Source of the DNA: Cocos nucifera
Lineage: Eukaryota; Streptophyta; Magnoliopsida; Arecales; Arecaceae
Assembly (NCBI GenBank): GCA_006176705.1
Contig: QRFJ01001931.1
Coordinates: 1 to 64,000 of the forward strand
Direction: 5' to 3'
DNA: 64,000 nucleotides
Below, one piece after another: positions 33,863 through 47,829 of the stretch (the stretch's first letter is position 1; every line of letters begins with the position of its first letter). Made by a program: the position numbers and the translations under genes. Below the pieces are notes generated by a model, which ran no database searches, was not told the origin of the DNA, and saw only the letters and a program-made list of their open reading frames with translations.

Positions 33863-36641
33863 ATATGCATGTAATCAAATTATAAAATCCAACATCAAGG
33901 ATCTATAACATATCATGATGTAAATATAAATCTAAAATTAAATTAATCATAAGTGGTATTGATCATATCAATACCTAGATCTAGAACAATTCTAGATCTA
34001 ACCCTAGATTATATCTAGATTACCAAGAGATTAGATCTCTTACCTTTGCATGGGTCGAGAACTCCATGGTTGATTTTTGTTATTGCTTTTAGAGCCACAC
34101 ACATGTCCGACCTCTATAGGTGATCCACACGAACCTGCAACATAGATCGGAGGTTTGTCGAACGAAGATCCACTCAAAGTGCTAGCTTCTCGTGGATCCC
34201 TCCTGATGGTCAATCAAGAATATATTCTTTGAATCTCTTAGATGCTCCAAGAGATGAAGAATATGAGGAAGAATAAGAGAAAAATCCAAATCTTGGATCT
34301 CCCATAAATCAAAAAATAAAAATAAAAATAGTATATCCTAAGATAAGACAAATCTTCTCCTTCAGGATATCAACAGTTGATGTCCTAAAAATATCTCAAT
34401 GCTAGGACAAGAGGAGACCTTATCCTCTATGATTTTTTCTAAGTTTCTAGATTTATGATTTTTTATTTTATTCATATAAAATTTTTATAAAATTTAGAGA
34501 AGAAGGGTTCTCCAAGAAACCCTAAAAGAAGACCTTTCTTCTCTTCTCCTTTTCTCATCAGGACATGATCAAATCATGTCCAAAAAGAACATCATGCCCC
34601 AACAACTTGGAGCACTTATCCCCACACCCTATTTCTCTCTCTCTCAAATCTTTTTCATATAAAAATCATAAAGAATAAATAAGAAAAAATACATAAAAGA
34701 AAAATAAAGAGAAGACAATCTTCTCTTACCTTGTCTCTTCAAGACATCAACCTTTGATGTCTTAGTTGAAGACTCTTCTCCAAAAATCTTGATGTCACAA
34801 ACCACTCGACATCTTCTCCTCCTTTTTCTCTAATTTTTTATGATTTTTTTAGAATTTATCACATCCTCAAAGGGCCTTGAAAAGTGGCATGGGTTAACAA
34901 CCAAAGACTAGGTCAGAGACTAGTCTTAGAAGGACTCTTGGTGGCATCCAACTTTTGGGTGCCACCCCCATTCCTTTTTTCAATGTGGGAAGCCAGAAAA
35001 TCATGCATAAAATGATGGGAAGAGTGCACACAAAAATAAGGGGGGTGAGGAAAAAAAATCCATAAAGGGAGAGGTAGAGTTTTGGAATAGTAGGACTTTG
35101 TAAAATAGAATCCTAGGCAAAACTAATTGCCATGTTTGACCAAGTCAAAAAAATATTCCAAATAACTAGATTATGTGGGGCATGGAGAAGCTCTTATACG
35201 TGGGAATGTTTCACGTAAACATTAGAAAGAAATGGGTGGGCATGGGCTTTATTAGGTGCAAGAGAAAGAGAGAGTTCTAATCCAACTAGAACTCCTCTTG
35301 TTTGACTAGGTCAAAATTGGTTTGAATCTAATTTAAATTCTATTTAAACTAGATTAAATACAACCTAATTAAGGATGATCCTAGTCTAATTAGAAGCTCA
35401 ATCAGATTAAACTAAGATTTAAATCTGATTTAAATCCTAAATCAATTAGGTGCACCCAAGTCCTAGTCAAACAAGAAATTATTCCTTCTTACAATTGGCT
35501 TATCCAATAAATCAACTAGACTTAATCTAATTAAATCCAAACTAATTCTAATTTAATTTAATTTAATTAGACTTGATCTCAATCTAATTATTCAATCAAA
35601 TTGAGCTAATTAGTAATCCAATTGCTAATCGATCCTCCTACAATCCTTGCATTAGGTCAAACTTCAATCGTATTGATCATTTGACTTTAGAATGATTCTC
35701 AATCGTTGATTAACCATCTGATCAGGTTATAAGTTCTAATGTGTATGATCCCATAGGTTCAAACCTAAGTTGGTAGCATAGAAATCAATTTTTATACCAA
35801 TCGAAGTTACCATCTAGCAATGATTTCCAACGTCCGAATAGGTCGAATGTATGCAAAGAAATATTCTTAAAATCCTAGCCCATGGTTACCATATAATTTA
35901 TCCCTATGACCAATAATGCTTAAGATAACTTCAAGTATGCTATCAAACACTCATATAAGTTATCTCTATTATATCTTAAAATTTTACAAATCTCGTGACA
36001 CCTCCCGAGGATTATCCAGGCCTAGGTTTTGCTAAATTAAAATACAATGAGACATTCTCTTCCTGAAGCTAATCAAAAGTGATCAATCCTATATTGACTC
36101 ATACACCAACTTCAAAGGTACTTGACTGCATCCAAAAATTTTTTGAACTTATATTAGAAATGCAGACAGTCTAGCACTAAAGTACAGTGAGTTTCTTGCA
36201 AGTCACCGTGGTGATCTCAGCTCGGAGGGACACTTATATCCATTAGCCTTAGCTAGCTACTCTTGATAGTAGAATACTACATTGGTCATGTTCAGTGCAG
36301 ATGTACTCCTATATCTCATCTGGATGCCATACCAGTATCTCCATATCACTTGGTTACGAGAATAACCAACATATATGACATACAGCGACCTACACTCGAT
36401 AAGTTATCATCCTTGTTAATAACTTATCATTTGATCGTGAATAATTTAAGAACCATTCGATAAATTCTTCTTTATCGATTGATTATGATTCTAAAGACTT
36501 CATCATAATTTAGGAGTTCATTTAAAGAAGATAGAACTTTTATGATGAATCAACCAAATAACTATTATTATTAAATAATTCATATACTAATTTCAATCAT
36601 CTACCACTGAGATGATTAGCTTTAGGACATATTTTTCAATA
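33863..36641 (-). repeat. C2 3' LTR, main part (2.78 kb)
   Basis: The minus strand begins TATTGAAAAATATGTCC (decayed TGTTGGAAAATGTATCC) at 36641, preceded by the purine-rich CCAAGTGAAAAT. It is colinear with 41480-44284. With the displaced 97 bp it totals about 2.87 kb. Confidence 0.88.
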
Positions 36642-39190
36642 ATTTTCACTTGGACTAAAGCACATCAGAATGATATTAAATATCTTATCTTTCACTTGAG
36701 TTCGTAGAACTCCTTAGTTCTAATATCTAATGGGTCAATCAAGTTCTTCTTTTACATCGATCATCCAAAGATCGATATCACTCAGATCTAATATCTAAGA
36801 TGAAAGTAATGCAGAATATACTTATCCTTGGGTTCTTTAGTCTGAGCTATTGCTCTAGTGCTACGATAGGACTGGACCGTTGGTGGAGGGTGAACCTCAA
36901 CAACTATGCAACTTACATGGCAACATCATATGCCACGATGTACTCTACATCACTAACTGAATAGGCTAAAGTATACTGCTTGGAACCTTTTCAGTAGATT
37001 GCTCCTATAATTAGGGTATGATCTGACATTCTCTTGTTGTCATCTTATTTTGACTGAAATTAAAACATCCATATATTTTAAGTTAGTACTTCCATATTTG
37101 AGTCACTAAACCTTAGTATTTTCTAAATACTTAAGGATTATCTATACAATCTTTCAATGGCTCTCACTTGGATCATACCGGTATCTGCTCACTACCTCTG
37201 ATGAGTATACCATGTCTGATCTCGTACATGGAGAAATAAAATGATAGCTAAATCTTTATTTCTTGTAATACTAGAATGTTATTTCCAATTAAGAGAATTT
37301 TATCCTCAAATATTACAAAAAATAATACTACAAAATATTTTGCCCAGTTATAAATACAGGGTTTGTTTTTATTCATAACAAAGATATACGTTCAGAACTA
37401 TATTTGAATTCTGAGGTAATATCCAAATAGGCTCTACAGGTCTTTACCTTTCCGTCTGTACTACTTTGATCCTTTTGAAAATTTCTTCACACCCAATGAA
37501 TTTTATCCCTTCATGTGAATCAACTAGTGTCCATAGACTATTAATTTTCATAGACTTCAATTTGGATCATATGGCTCCAAGCCACTTCTCAGAGTCAAAC
37601 CACTGCATTGTATCCCTATAAGTGATCGGATCCTTATTGTTCTCATCGAGCTCAATAGGATCACTACCCTAAACCTAGATACTGAAGTATCTATCCGACT
37701 AACATGGTACTCTACCGGATCTCCTTAAAGATGATACTTTAATGGGCTCTGAATTTGATTTGATCAAATCCAATTCTGTAGGTTTATCAGATATCGTCGA
37801 TTTTTTTCTATCAGTCAAACTTTTACTAGTTCAACTTGATAGGCATCAGTTCCTTCTCTAAGGAACTTCTTTCCAAAAGAAATGCCCTACTACTGATGAA
37901 TATTTTATGTTCTTTAGCATAGTAGAATTAATAACCCTTAAACACTTATTGGACTAGGATCCAAGTTTATCTGTGTGCAAATCTTTGACATAGGCCGATC
38001 AACTCCAAACCTGAAGGTGAGAGAGTCTAGGTCTATGCCCGATCCATATCTCATATGGAGTCTTTACAATAGATTTACTTGATATAAATTCAGAGTAAAA
38101 CTAGTAGTCACAAGAGCACAACCCTGAAATAGGTAGACAAGTGAACTCTATTGTGGATTGAACCATATCTAACAAAGTTCAATTTCTTCTTTTAGATACA
38201 CTGTATTTCAAAAAGAAATCCACTGAGAGAGAATCCAATTCTCTCCTAGATATGTCATAAACTCCCTGGATCAGTATTCGCCTCCTTGATCTGATCAAAG
38301 AGTTTTAATACCTTATCCAGTTTATTTTCCTATTTCATTATTGAATCATTTGAACATTTCAAATGATTGATCCCAGATGCACCCATGCCCAGATAGGTCG
38401 TCTATAATGAAATATTAATATATTCCTTTGGCACTTAAGTTCACAAGGTCACATATATCACTATGTATGAGACTTAGAACTTTATCGACTTCTTCACCTT
38501 TTCCAATAAAAGATGACTTTGTCATCTTTCCAAGAAGACAAGACTCATAGGTTATCAACGATTCACAACCATTGATGTCGAGTTTTCCACTCAAGATAAC
38601 ATGTTTATCCTATTCTTATCAAGATGAGTAAGCCAATAATGCCAAAGATAGATATCCATGACATAATCTAACTTGGGTGTGTACATTATACTTAATAGAC
38701 TGTATAAATATTAAATATTATTTTTTATTATCCATGTATTACTGTAATATTATTCATAATAATATCATAATAATCTTTTATATTGATAAATGATAACCAT
38801 TTCTGACCAAAAGGCCATCAGAGATTATATTTATCATAAACGATGGATAATAGTGACAATCACTCAAAATAACATCTATTGAAAATAAGCTTGACATTCT
38901 TAAAGCTAGGATTGGAATAAGACTTCCATCCCCAACGTTCAAGTATTTCTCACCATTTTCAAATATCCCACTTATTTGTAGTCTTTGCAATAAATTGCAT
39001 AAGACTACCGGCATCTAATACCCATGTAGTAGAATTATATATAGAGAAATTTTAAGATGTTATTATATAACATCCTTAATGAACAACTTTTGCTCCTTTT
39101 TCTTATTCAGCCTGTAATGGTCAAGAAAAGCAAGACAAATCTTCTTCCTATGATCCTGCTTCTAACATTAGAAGTACTATGCCTGATTTG
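36642..39190 (-). pseudogene. C2 pol (protease, integrase, RT, RNase H remnants)
   Basis: Heavily decayed copia pol on the minus strand. A zinc-knuckle tail lies near 39160 (HRKKICLAFLDH). Protease at 39014-38778 keeps YLNVGDGSLIP and ILSDCHYYPSFMINIISDGL. Integrase at about 38600-38000 keeps CLLGKMTKSSF, SLIHSDICD, SDQGGEY and MRYGSGIDL-like pieces. The start of RT is near 37560 (LWTLVDSHEGIKFIGCEEIF), then much is deleted, and RNase H near 36950 has YTLAYSVSDVEYIVAYD. No frame stays open for more than about 80 codons except the protease piece. Confidence 0.75.
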
Positions 39191-41396
39191 GGTTAACCTT
39201 GGACTAATTATTTTGACTAGGCTTTGAAGCCCTCAATACAAATTCATTCATACTGCTGAACTAAATTCAACTTTTGATACTAATTATTGAAGTTGGGTCC
39301 CATAAATCATCACTATCTAACAATCATAGGAGCAATTAGGGTTTAGCCTTAATTTGAGAAAAGAGAATAATGACCTTAGTATATGAATTATATTAAGCCT
39401 AAAGACTTGGACTTTAATCTAAAGGTTCTCCCACTATTTTGTTCGAATTTGTAGCCTCTACCTCCAATTCGAGGAATTACTTTAATTTTCTAATAGGTAT
39501 TAGAATCTACATAGACTGTACATAAGCCCAACTATGGTTGGTCAATCTATGTACATCTAAGCATAGGTTCATAACCAATGATTTCTCTAAATAACTTTTA
39601 GTAATTTAATTTTGCCCCAGAAACTTAATCAGTAGGCTAGGGCCTCCACTGTAAGGATCCGATTAGCTCCAACCATTAACATGACTATAGTTGGTGCATC
39701 TAACCAACAAATGATTAAGTCCAACTATGGTTGGTCAACCTAACCACCATTAGAGAGACACATCCAAGTCATCATATGACGAATGATAATTTCATTAGTC
39801 AATAAGCACTAGGCCTATGGGCCTCCAATGATTATTGAGTTAATGTACCCATTATCAAACACCTTAATTGAAGGCTATGACTCAGTTATCTCCATAACTT
39901 TATCATTTTAAGAATCTAATAATTTTACAAAATTTAAATTATTAATGATTTAAGGATAGAAAGGATATGGACCAATTTGCTCCCACTGACTTCACCAAGT
40001 CAAGTCCTTCCATTGACTTCTCAAATCATCGATAAGGACTAGGATCAATTTTAGTCCATAGGCACCTAGATCAATCTCATTAAGTAAAATCAGTCTCACT
40101 GATTTTCTATGTGATATGGGTTAGCACAAATCAATGAGCAACCTAATCAAAACCTGATTAACCACATTGACTAGGTAAGTGAGATTAGTAAAAGGGTCTG
40201 CCAAGGCTTGCCTTAGACACCATCAGAAATGATCAGGTAAGTGGACTACCAATTAAAAACCACCAATCTAGAATGCCAGACTTACTTTAGACACCAATCG
40301 ATTTATCAGTTTTGATTTGGTCTGCCTAACGACTCGGGCTCGACCACTAAGCCACAATCAATATCTATATATTAGATGTATGAACTTTGATCAACTATAA
40401 CTATTAAATTGATCTAAAGAAATGACCTAATCCTAATTAACTATTAATTAGGTTTGATCAATTTCTTAACTAAGTCTATATTTAATCTAACCCTAGGTCT
40501 AACCTAGTTAAGGACCTGATCAAAGCTAACCCATAACCCTTTAACCCATATTTTATGAAATTATCTTAGGATCTTTAAATCACAAACCTAGATCCTAAAT
40601 AATCACTTAATTCTCAATTAAGTTCAAGGCTTATGAGCTTGGGTTTAAGAAATCTCAAAACTAATTTTGTTATTTAAAATATTTTCAAATTGTAAACACT
40701 TTACTTTGAATCAAATTCAAATGATGGTTTTAGATCTGATTTATTTCAATGTTTCGATCATGTCCTAGGATTTCGAATCTAGGGTTTTGTAGAAAGTAAG
40801 TTCATAATTTAAATTTTATAAAACTTATATATCATACATATACAAACTAGATTAAAAAATGAAGCTACATATCAATATATGCAACATGAAGATCTAGATC
40901 AAAATATGAAACATATCACATGGATCACAACTAAATGATCAAAATCAGATCATAAATTATTTAATATTAGATTTAAAATATAAAAATAAATTATAAATTA
41001 TTTTAATTTTTATCTAATATATTTATGATTTAGATTTCTCAGATCAATACATACTAGAACAACCTTTTCACTATACAAGATAAACCTTACAGTAGGACAA
41101 CCTTATGACAATATGTGCAATCCTGATATTATTTAGATCTAATCTAAATAATCTAAAATATATTTAATATATATTTAATTTTAAATTTAAATTAAAAAAT
41201 TAAATAATAATTTTTTTTAGATCTAATCTAAATTATTCATGATTCAGATTTAGATCAGTACATACTAGGACAACCTTTTCATTATAAAGAGTTAACCATA
41301 CAATAGGATAATCTTATGGCAGTATGTATGATCTTTAATTAATTTTAATTTTTAGATTTATTCTAAAGCATACATGAATATGTTATAAAAGAACCT
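39191..41396 (-). other. C2 leader and vanished gag
   Basis: AT-rich; no gag domain can be recognised. The 40800-41400 part has repeated AGATCTAATCTAAATAAT words and two copies of a CATACTAGRACAACCTTTTC block (41048 and 41262). Confidence 0.5.
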
Positions 41397-41409
41397 GGCT
41401 CTGATACCA
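41397..41409 (-). promoter_or_regulatory. C2 primer binding site (tRNA-Met)
   Basis: TGGTATCAGAGCC on the minus strand, adjacent to the LTR. Confidence 0.9.
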
Positions 41410-44284
41410 CTTTAGAAAACATGCAGGATTTCATGCATAGATTTCAAAACTTTTTCAAAATTAAAATAGTGAAAGACATAGATTAAATAGTTTAATCTAC
41501 AATATACATGCAATCAAATTATAAAACTCTACATCAAGGATCCATAATATATCTTGACATAAATATAAATCTAAAATTAAATTAATCATAAGTGATATTG
41601 ATCATATTAATACCTAGATTTAGAATAATTTCAGATCTAACCCTAGATCATATCTAGGTTACCAAGAGATTAGATTTCTTATCTTTGCATGAGTCGAGAA
41701 CTCCATGATTGATTTTTGTTATTGCTTTTAGAGCTGCACACACGTCCGATCTCTACAGGTGATCCACATGAACCTGTAACATAGATCGAAGGTTTATCGA
41801 ACGAAGATCCGCTCAAAGTACTAGCTTCTCATGGATCCCTCCTGATGGTCAATCAAGAACATATTCTCCAAATCTCTTGGACACTCCAAGAGATGAAGAA
41901 TATGAGGATGAATAAGAAAGGAATCCAAACTTTGGATCTTCTACAAATCATAAAATAAAAATAAAAAAAATAAATTCTAATAGAAGATAAATCTTCTCCT
42001 TCAAGACATCAACGGTTGATGTCCTGAAAACATCTCTATGCTAGGACAAGAGGAGACCTTCTCCTCTATAATTTTTTTTAAGTTTTTAGATCTAAGATTT
42101 ATGATTTTATTTATATAAAATTCTCATAAAAATTGAAGAAGAAGGATTCTCCAAGAAATCCTAAAAGAAGATATTTCTTCTCTTCTCCTTTTTCTCATCA
42201 AGATATGATCAAATTATGTCCAAAAAGAACATCATGTCCCAACAACTTGGAGCACTTATCCCCATGACCTATTCCTCTCTCTCTCATATTTTTGTCACAT
42301 AAAAATCATAAAGAATAAACAAGAGAAAAAATGCATGAAAAAAAATAAAGAGAAGACAATCTTCTCTTACCTTATCTCTTCAAGACATCAATTTTTGATG
42401 TCTTAGTTAAAGGCTCTTCTCCAGAAATCTTGGTGCCACAAACCACCCCACACCCTCTCTCCATTTTCTCTATTTTTTTATGATTTTTTTGGGATTTATC
42501 ATACCCTCAAAGGACCTTGAAAAGTGGCATAGGTTAACAACCAAGGACTAGGTCAAAGATTAGTCTTAGATTGGACACCACCTCCATTCCTTTTTTCAAC
42601 ATGGGAAGCCAGCAAATCATGCATAAAATGATGGGGAGAGTGCACAAAAAAATAAGGGAGGCAAGGAAAAAATCCATAAAGAGAGAGGTAGAGTTTTTGA
42701 ATAGTAGGACTCTATCAAATAGAATCCTAGGCAAAACTAATTGCCATGTTTGACCAAGTCAAAAAAATATTCTAAATAACCAAATTATGTGGGGCATGGA
42801 GAAGCTCTTATGCATGGAAATGTTTCACATAAATATTAGAAAGAAATGGGTGGACGTGGGCTTTCTTAGGTGTAAGAGAAAGAGAGAGAGTCCCAGTGCG
42901 CAAGAGAAAGAGAGAGAGTCCCAGTCTAACTAGGACTCCTCTCGTTTGACTAGGTCAAAATAGGTTTGAATCTAATTTAAATTTTATTTAAATTAGATTA
43001 AATGTAAACTAATTAAGGATGATCCTAGTCCAACTAGGAGCCCAATCAGATTAAATAAAGATTTAAATCTAATTTAAATTCTAAATCAATTAGGTGCACC
43101 CAAGTCTTAGTCAAATAAAAAATTATTCTTTCTTACAATTGGCTTATCCAATAAATTAACTATACTTAATTTAATTATATCTAAATTAATTTTAATTAAA
43201 TATAATTTAATTAGGCTTGATCTCAGCCTGATTGCTCAATCAAATTAAGCCAATTAGCAATGCAATTGCTAATCGATCCTCCTGCAACACTTGTATTACG
43301 TCAAACTTTAATCGTATTGATCATTTAACCTTAGAATAATTCTTAATCATCGATTAACCATCTGATCAGATTATAAATTTTAATGTGTGTGACCCCATAG
43401 GTTCGAACCTATGCCGATAGCATTGAAACCATTTTCTGTACCAATTGAAGTTACCATCTAACAATAGTTTCTAAAATTCGCAAAGGTCGAATGTATGCAA
43501 AGCAACATTCTTGAAACCCTGACCCAAGGTTACTGTATAATTCATCCCTATATCCAATAATACTTATGACGACTTTGAGTATGCTGTCAAACACTCATAC
43601 AAGTCATCTTTATTATGTCTCAAAATTTTGCAAATCCCATGATACCTTATGAGGATTACCCAGGCCTAGGTTTTGCTAAATTAAAATACAATAAGATATT
43701 TTCTTCCTGAAGCTAATCAGGAGTGGTCAATTCCATCTTGACTCACACACCGACTTCACAAGTACTTGACTGTATCCAAAAATCTTTCGAATCTTATTAA
43801 AAATACAGACAGTCTGACATCAAAGTATAGTAAGTTGCTTGTAAGTCATCATGGTGATCTCAGGTTGGAGAGACACTTATATCCATTGGCCTTAGCTAGC
43901 TACTCTTGATAGTAGAGTGCTACATTGGTCACGTTCAGTGTAGATGTACTCCTACATCTCTCTTAGATGCCATACAAGTGTCTCTACACCACTTGGTTAT
44001 GAGGACAACCAATGCGTATGGCATACAATGATCTACACTCGATAAGTTATTATCTTTATTAATAACTTATCATTTGATCGTGAATAATTTAAGAACCATT
44101 CAATAAATCCTTCTTTATCGATTGATTATGGTTCTAAGGACTTCATCATAATTTAGAAGTTCATTTAAGAAAGATAAAACTTTTATGATGAATCAGTCAA
44201 ATAACTATTAATATTAGATAATTCATATACTAATTCTAATCATCTACCACTTAGATGATTGACTTTAGGATACATTTTCCAACA
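41410..44284 (-). repeat. C2 5' LTR (2.88 kb)
   Basis: The minus strand begins TGTTGGAAAATGTATCC at 44284 and ends next to the primer site. It contains a direct duplication of about 28 bp (AGAGAAAGAGAGAGAGTCCC at about 42874 and 42902) absent from the partner LTR. ORFs at 42534-42753 are incidental. Confidence 0.88.
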
Positions 44285-47200
44285 AGCAATCTATAGCTTA
44301 AGTTGATTTTTTGATAGTAAAGGCTTCCTCTGCCTACAATGCAATCCTCGACTAACCTGGGTTGAATGCACTTCATGTTGTATTGTCAATCTATTATTTG
44401 AAGATGAAGTTCTTGATAGGACATGGAGTTAGAGAAGTCAGAGGAGATCAAGCTTTGGCGCGACATTGCTATACAATTACCCTATGAGAAGGAAAGTAGC
44501 TAGACCTTTGCCAGTGGATGGACTCGATGCCCATGATGAATTGATAAAAAAACATGGGGAACCCATTAACGACCTTGTTGTAGTTTCTTTAAATGATGAG
44601 CATGAGGACCATATAGTTTAGATTTGCTCCAATTTGCAAGAAGAGGTTAAAAAGTAGGTTGTCACTTTCTTGCAAAGGAATGCTGATGTCTTTACCTAGA
44701 TCCCTTTAGATTTGCCTAGAATTGATGGAAAAGTAATGGAACATCATCTAGGTGTAGATCTGAAGCACCAACTCGTGAATCAAAAGAAGTGCAGCTTTGC
44801 ACATGAGCGGCAAAAGATAATTATGGACAAGGTTGACAAGCTCCTTAAAGCTAAGTTCATTCAGAAGGTGTCCTACTTGGACTGGATTGCAAATATGATC
44901 CTCATCAAGAATACGAATGGTAAGTAGAGGATGTGCATAGACTTCATAGATTTGAACAAGGCTTGCCCAAAAGATAGCTATCCCCTATCCAGAATTGATC
45001 AATCGATGGATGCAACTTCAGACCATGAGCTCCTAACTTTTATGGATTCCTTCTCCGGCTATAACCAGATCTGGATGGCACCAGAAGACGAGGAGAAAAA
45101 TACTTTTATTACTGACTATGGTCTTTTTTGTTATAGGATCATGCCCTTTAGACTCAAAAATGTAGGTGCGGCTTACTAGTGCTTGATAAACAAGATCTTC
45201 AAGGAGCAGAGTAGCTGCAACATAAAGATTTACGTGGATGATATGCTTGTCAAGAGCCGATCTTCAACAAATCATATCGTTGACTTAGAAGAAACCTTCA
45301 ATATACTCTAGAAGTATAAGATAAATATGAATCCAACCAAATATACTTTTGGAGTAACCTTGGAAAAGTTCTTGGAATTCATGGTGTCGAGGCACGGCAT
45401 TGAGCCAAATCCAAAAAAATTTGAGCCATCCAGGAGATGACCACCCGAAAGATAATAAAAGAGGTTCAACATCTGATGGGAAATATTGCAGTTTTAAATT
45501 ACTTCATTTTGAGGTCAGTGAAACATTGCATGCCCTTCTTTCAAGTACTTAAGCAACCCAAGAACTTCTGTTGGACCCCCAAATGTCAGCAGGCATTTAA
45601 GAAATTAAAAAACTACCTCGGCTCACCTTCCCTTCTTGCCAAACCCAAACCTAGAGAAGAGCTATTTCTATATTTGGTGGTATCTCCTATAGCCATCGGA
45701 GCAGTCCTAATCAGAGATGAGGCAAATATTTAGAAGCCAATCTACTACATAAGCCAAGTTTTGAGGGATGCAAAAATAAGGTATACTAAGTTGGAAAATC
45801 TAACTTATGCTTTGTTGATTGCAACTAGGAAGCTCCAATCTTATTTCTTAAGGTATACTATCACACTCCTCACATATCAGCCATTAAAGATAGTCTTTCA
45901 TCGATCAGATATCTCTGAAAGAATAGCAAAGTGGGCAACTGAGCTTACTGAATTTGACATCAATTTTCACCCTTGGTCTTCTATTAAAGCTCAAATACTG
46001 ATCGATTTTATAGTAGAATGTACTATCTCAAATGAAGCTAAACCTGAATAATAGGAGATCAACATCTTTAGTTTGCAATCAAGCTCCTCTTAAGAGAAAG
46101 CAAACCTTCCTATAGATTTCTATACTTTGTATGTTGATGGTTCATCCAATGCATCTGGAGCAGGTGCAGGTTTGATTCTTATCAATCTGAAAGAGGTTAT
46201 TGGAAAATATGTGCTACGCTTCAAATTTTTTGCTACCAATAATGGAGTAGAATATAAAACTCTAATTGTAGGACTGAGAATAGCTAAGGAATTGAGGGTG
46301 GACCATGTGAAGGTCTACAATGATTTCTAGCTGGTGGTGGGACAAGTCAATAATAGCTATGAAGCATGGGAGAAAAGTATGAAGAAATACTTGGACAAAG
46401 TGAAGAGCCTGATATCGACTTTCAGCAATTTTGACATTTAGTAGATACCGAGAGTAGAAAATATTAGAACCATTCTATCCAAGTTAGTCACTTTAGCGCC
46501 AAATGAATTGCCGAAGGAGGTATTCTTTGAAGTTCTTTAGCATCCAAGTTCAAAAGAACCCCAGATAGTGATACAGGTCGACCATGAACCCAGCTGGATT
46601 GATCCATTGATCTTATATCTTAAAGATGACACCCTTCCCAGAGATCTTAAAGAAGCTCGAAAATTGAGAAATCAAGCCTTCAATTATATTTTATGTGAAG
46701 ACAAGCTATATAAAAGGTTTTAGTCCTTGGCACTGCTTCTCAAATGCCTCTGACCATCTAAAGCTGTATATGCCCTGAGGGAAGTTTATGAAAGAGTATG
46801 TGGAAACCACATTGGATCTAGATCACTATCTTATAAACTACTTCGACAAAGATACTACTGGCCGACCATGCAACAAGATGCCACTGATTATGTGAGAAGA
46901 TATGATCGATACCAGAGGAACACCAATATTCAAAGATAGTCAGCTTCTAAGTTTACACCCTTAAGTGCTCCATGGCTATTTGCACAGTGGAGGATGGACA
47001 TACTTGGGCCCTTTTTCATAGCATCTGAATAGCAAAAATTTCTCTTGGTTATAGTGGATTACTTTATCAAATGGGTTGAGGCCAAACCCCTGGCAAAAAT
47101 CACCAAAGTCAAGGTGTAGGACTTTATCTAAAAGTTGATAGTTTGCATATTCGACCTATCTTGGACTCTAATTATCGATAATGGATAGCAGTTTGCAGGG

Positions 47201-47829
47201 ACAAAGTTTGTTGAATTCTATGAGGATCTCAATATTTTTCATTATTTTATATCTGTAGCACACTCTCAAGTGAATGGCGAAGCTGAAGTGACTAATAGAA
47301 CTTTGCTACAAGGAATAAAGACTAGACTCAAGTGAGTAAAAGGAACATGGGTGGATGAACTCTATCATGTGCTCTGGATTTATAGAACCATCCAAAGATT
47401 GCCAATTAGGAAAACTCAATTTGCTTTGGCTTTTGGGATTGAGACAGTCATACCAATTAAGCTCAAACTTCCCTTAGTGTGAGTTGAAGGCTTCAATAAA
47501 CAAAATAATTCATAGGATCTCAAGGCAAATCTTGATCTATTAGAGAAAAAATGAAAGAGAGTCCAAATTTGTATAGCAGCTTACAAGCAGAAAGTGGCTT
47601 GGTATTACAATTCTAAAGTCAGAAGCAAAATATTTAAGATTGGAGACTTGGTGCTACGATAAGTAGATATCTCACAACCATAAAATTAAGAAAAGCTCAT
47701 CCTAAACTGGGAAGGCTTCTATGAGGTCATAGAAATCATCCAACTGAAAACTTATTATTTGAAGAAGCTCAAAGGGGCTACACTCAGCGATCTTGAAACT
47801 CAAAAAATTTATGAATATATTATCAATAA
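44285..47829 (+). pseudogene. G2 pol (protease end, RT, two RNase H, integrase)
   Basis: VDFLIVKASSAYNAIL ends the protease (44310-44360). RT at 44712-45436 has RMCIDFIDLNKACPKDSYPL, FMDSFSGYNQIWMAPEDEEK and YVDD at 45231-45242. Gypsy RNase H at 45437-46051 (CMPFFQVLKQ, LFLYLVVS, YTKLENLTYALLIATRK). Archaeal-type RNase H at 46127-46550 (YVDGSSNASGAGAGL, NNGVEYKTLIVGL) broken by a stop at 46328. Integrase at about 46700-47700 (AQWRMDILGPF, VDYFIKWVEAKPL, IIDNG, NGEAEVTNRTLLQGIK, WVDELYHVLW). The final stop is at 47827-47829. It carries more stops than G1, in line with greater age. Confidence 0.88.

Larger units (their letters stand above)
33863..44284 (-). mobile_element. Copia element C2 (long-LTR), decayed
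   Basis: Minus-strand copia with 5' LTR 44284-41410, tRNA-Met primer site, leader, decayed pol and 3' LTR 36641-33863, whose last 97 bp are displaced to 12022-12118 by G1. It is inserted in the G2 protease (AGCAA at 44285-44289 and its complement TTGCT at 12119-12123). Older than G1 and C1, as nesting requires and its decay agrees. Confidence 0.88.

Noticed and set aside
35690..36480. Possible separate gene at 36263-36463 (plus)
   Set aside because: Lies fully inside the C2 LTR and is not open in the partner LTR.
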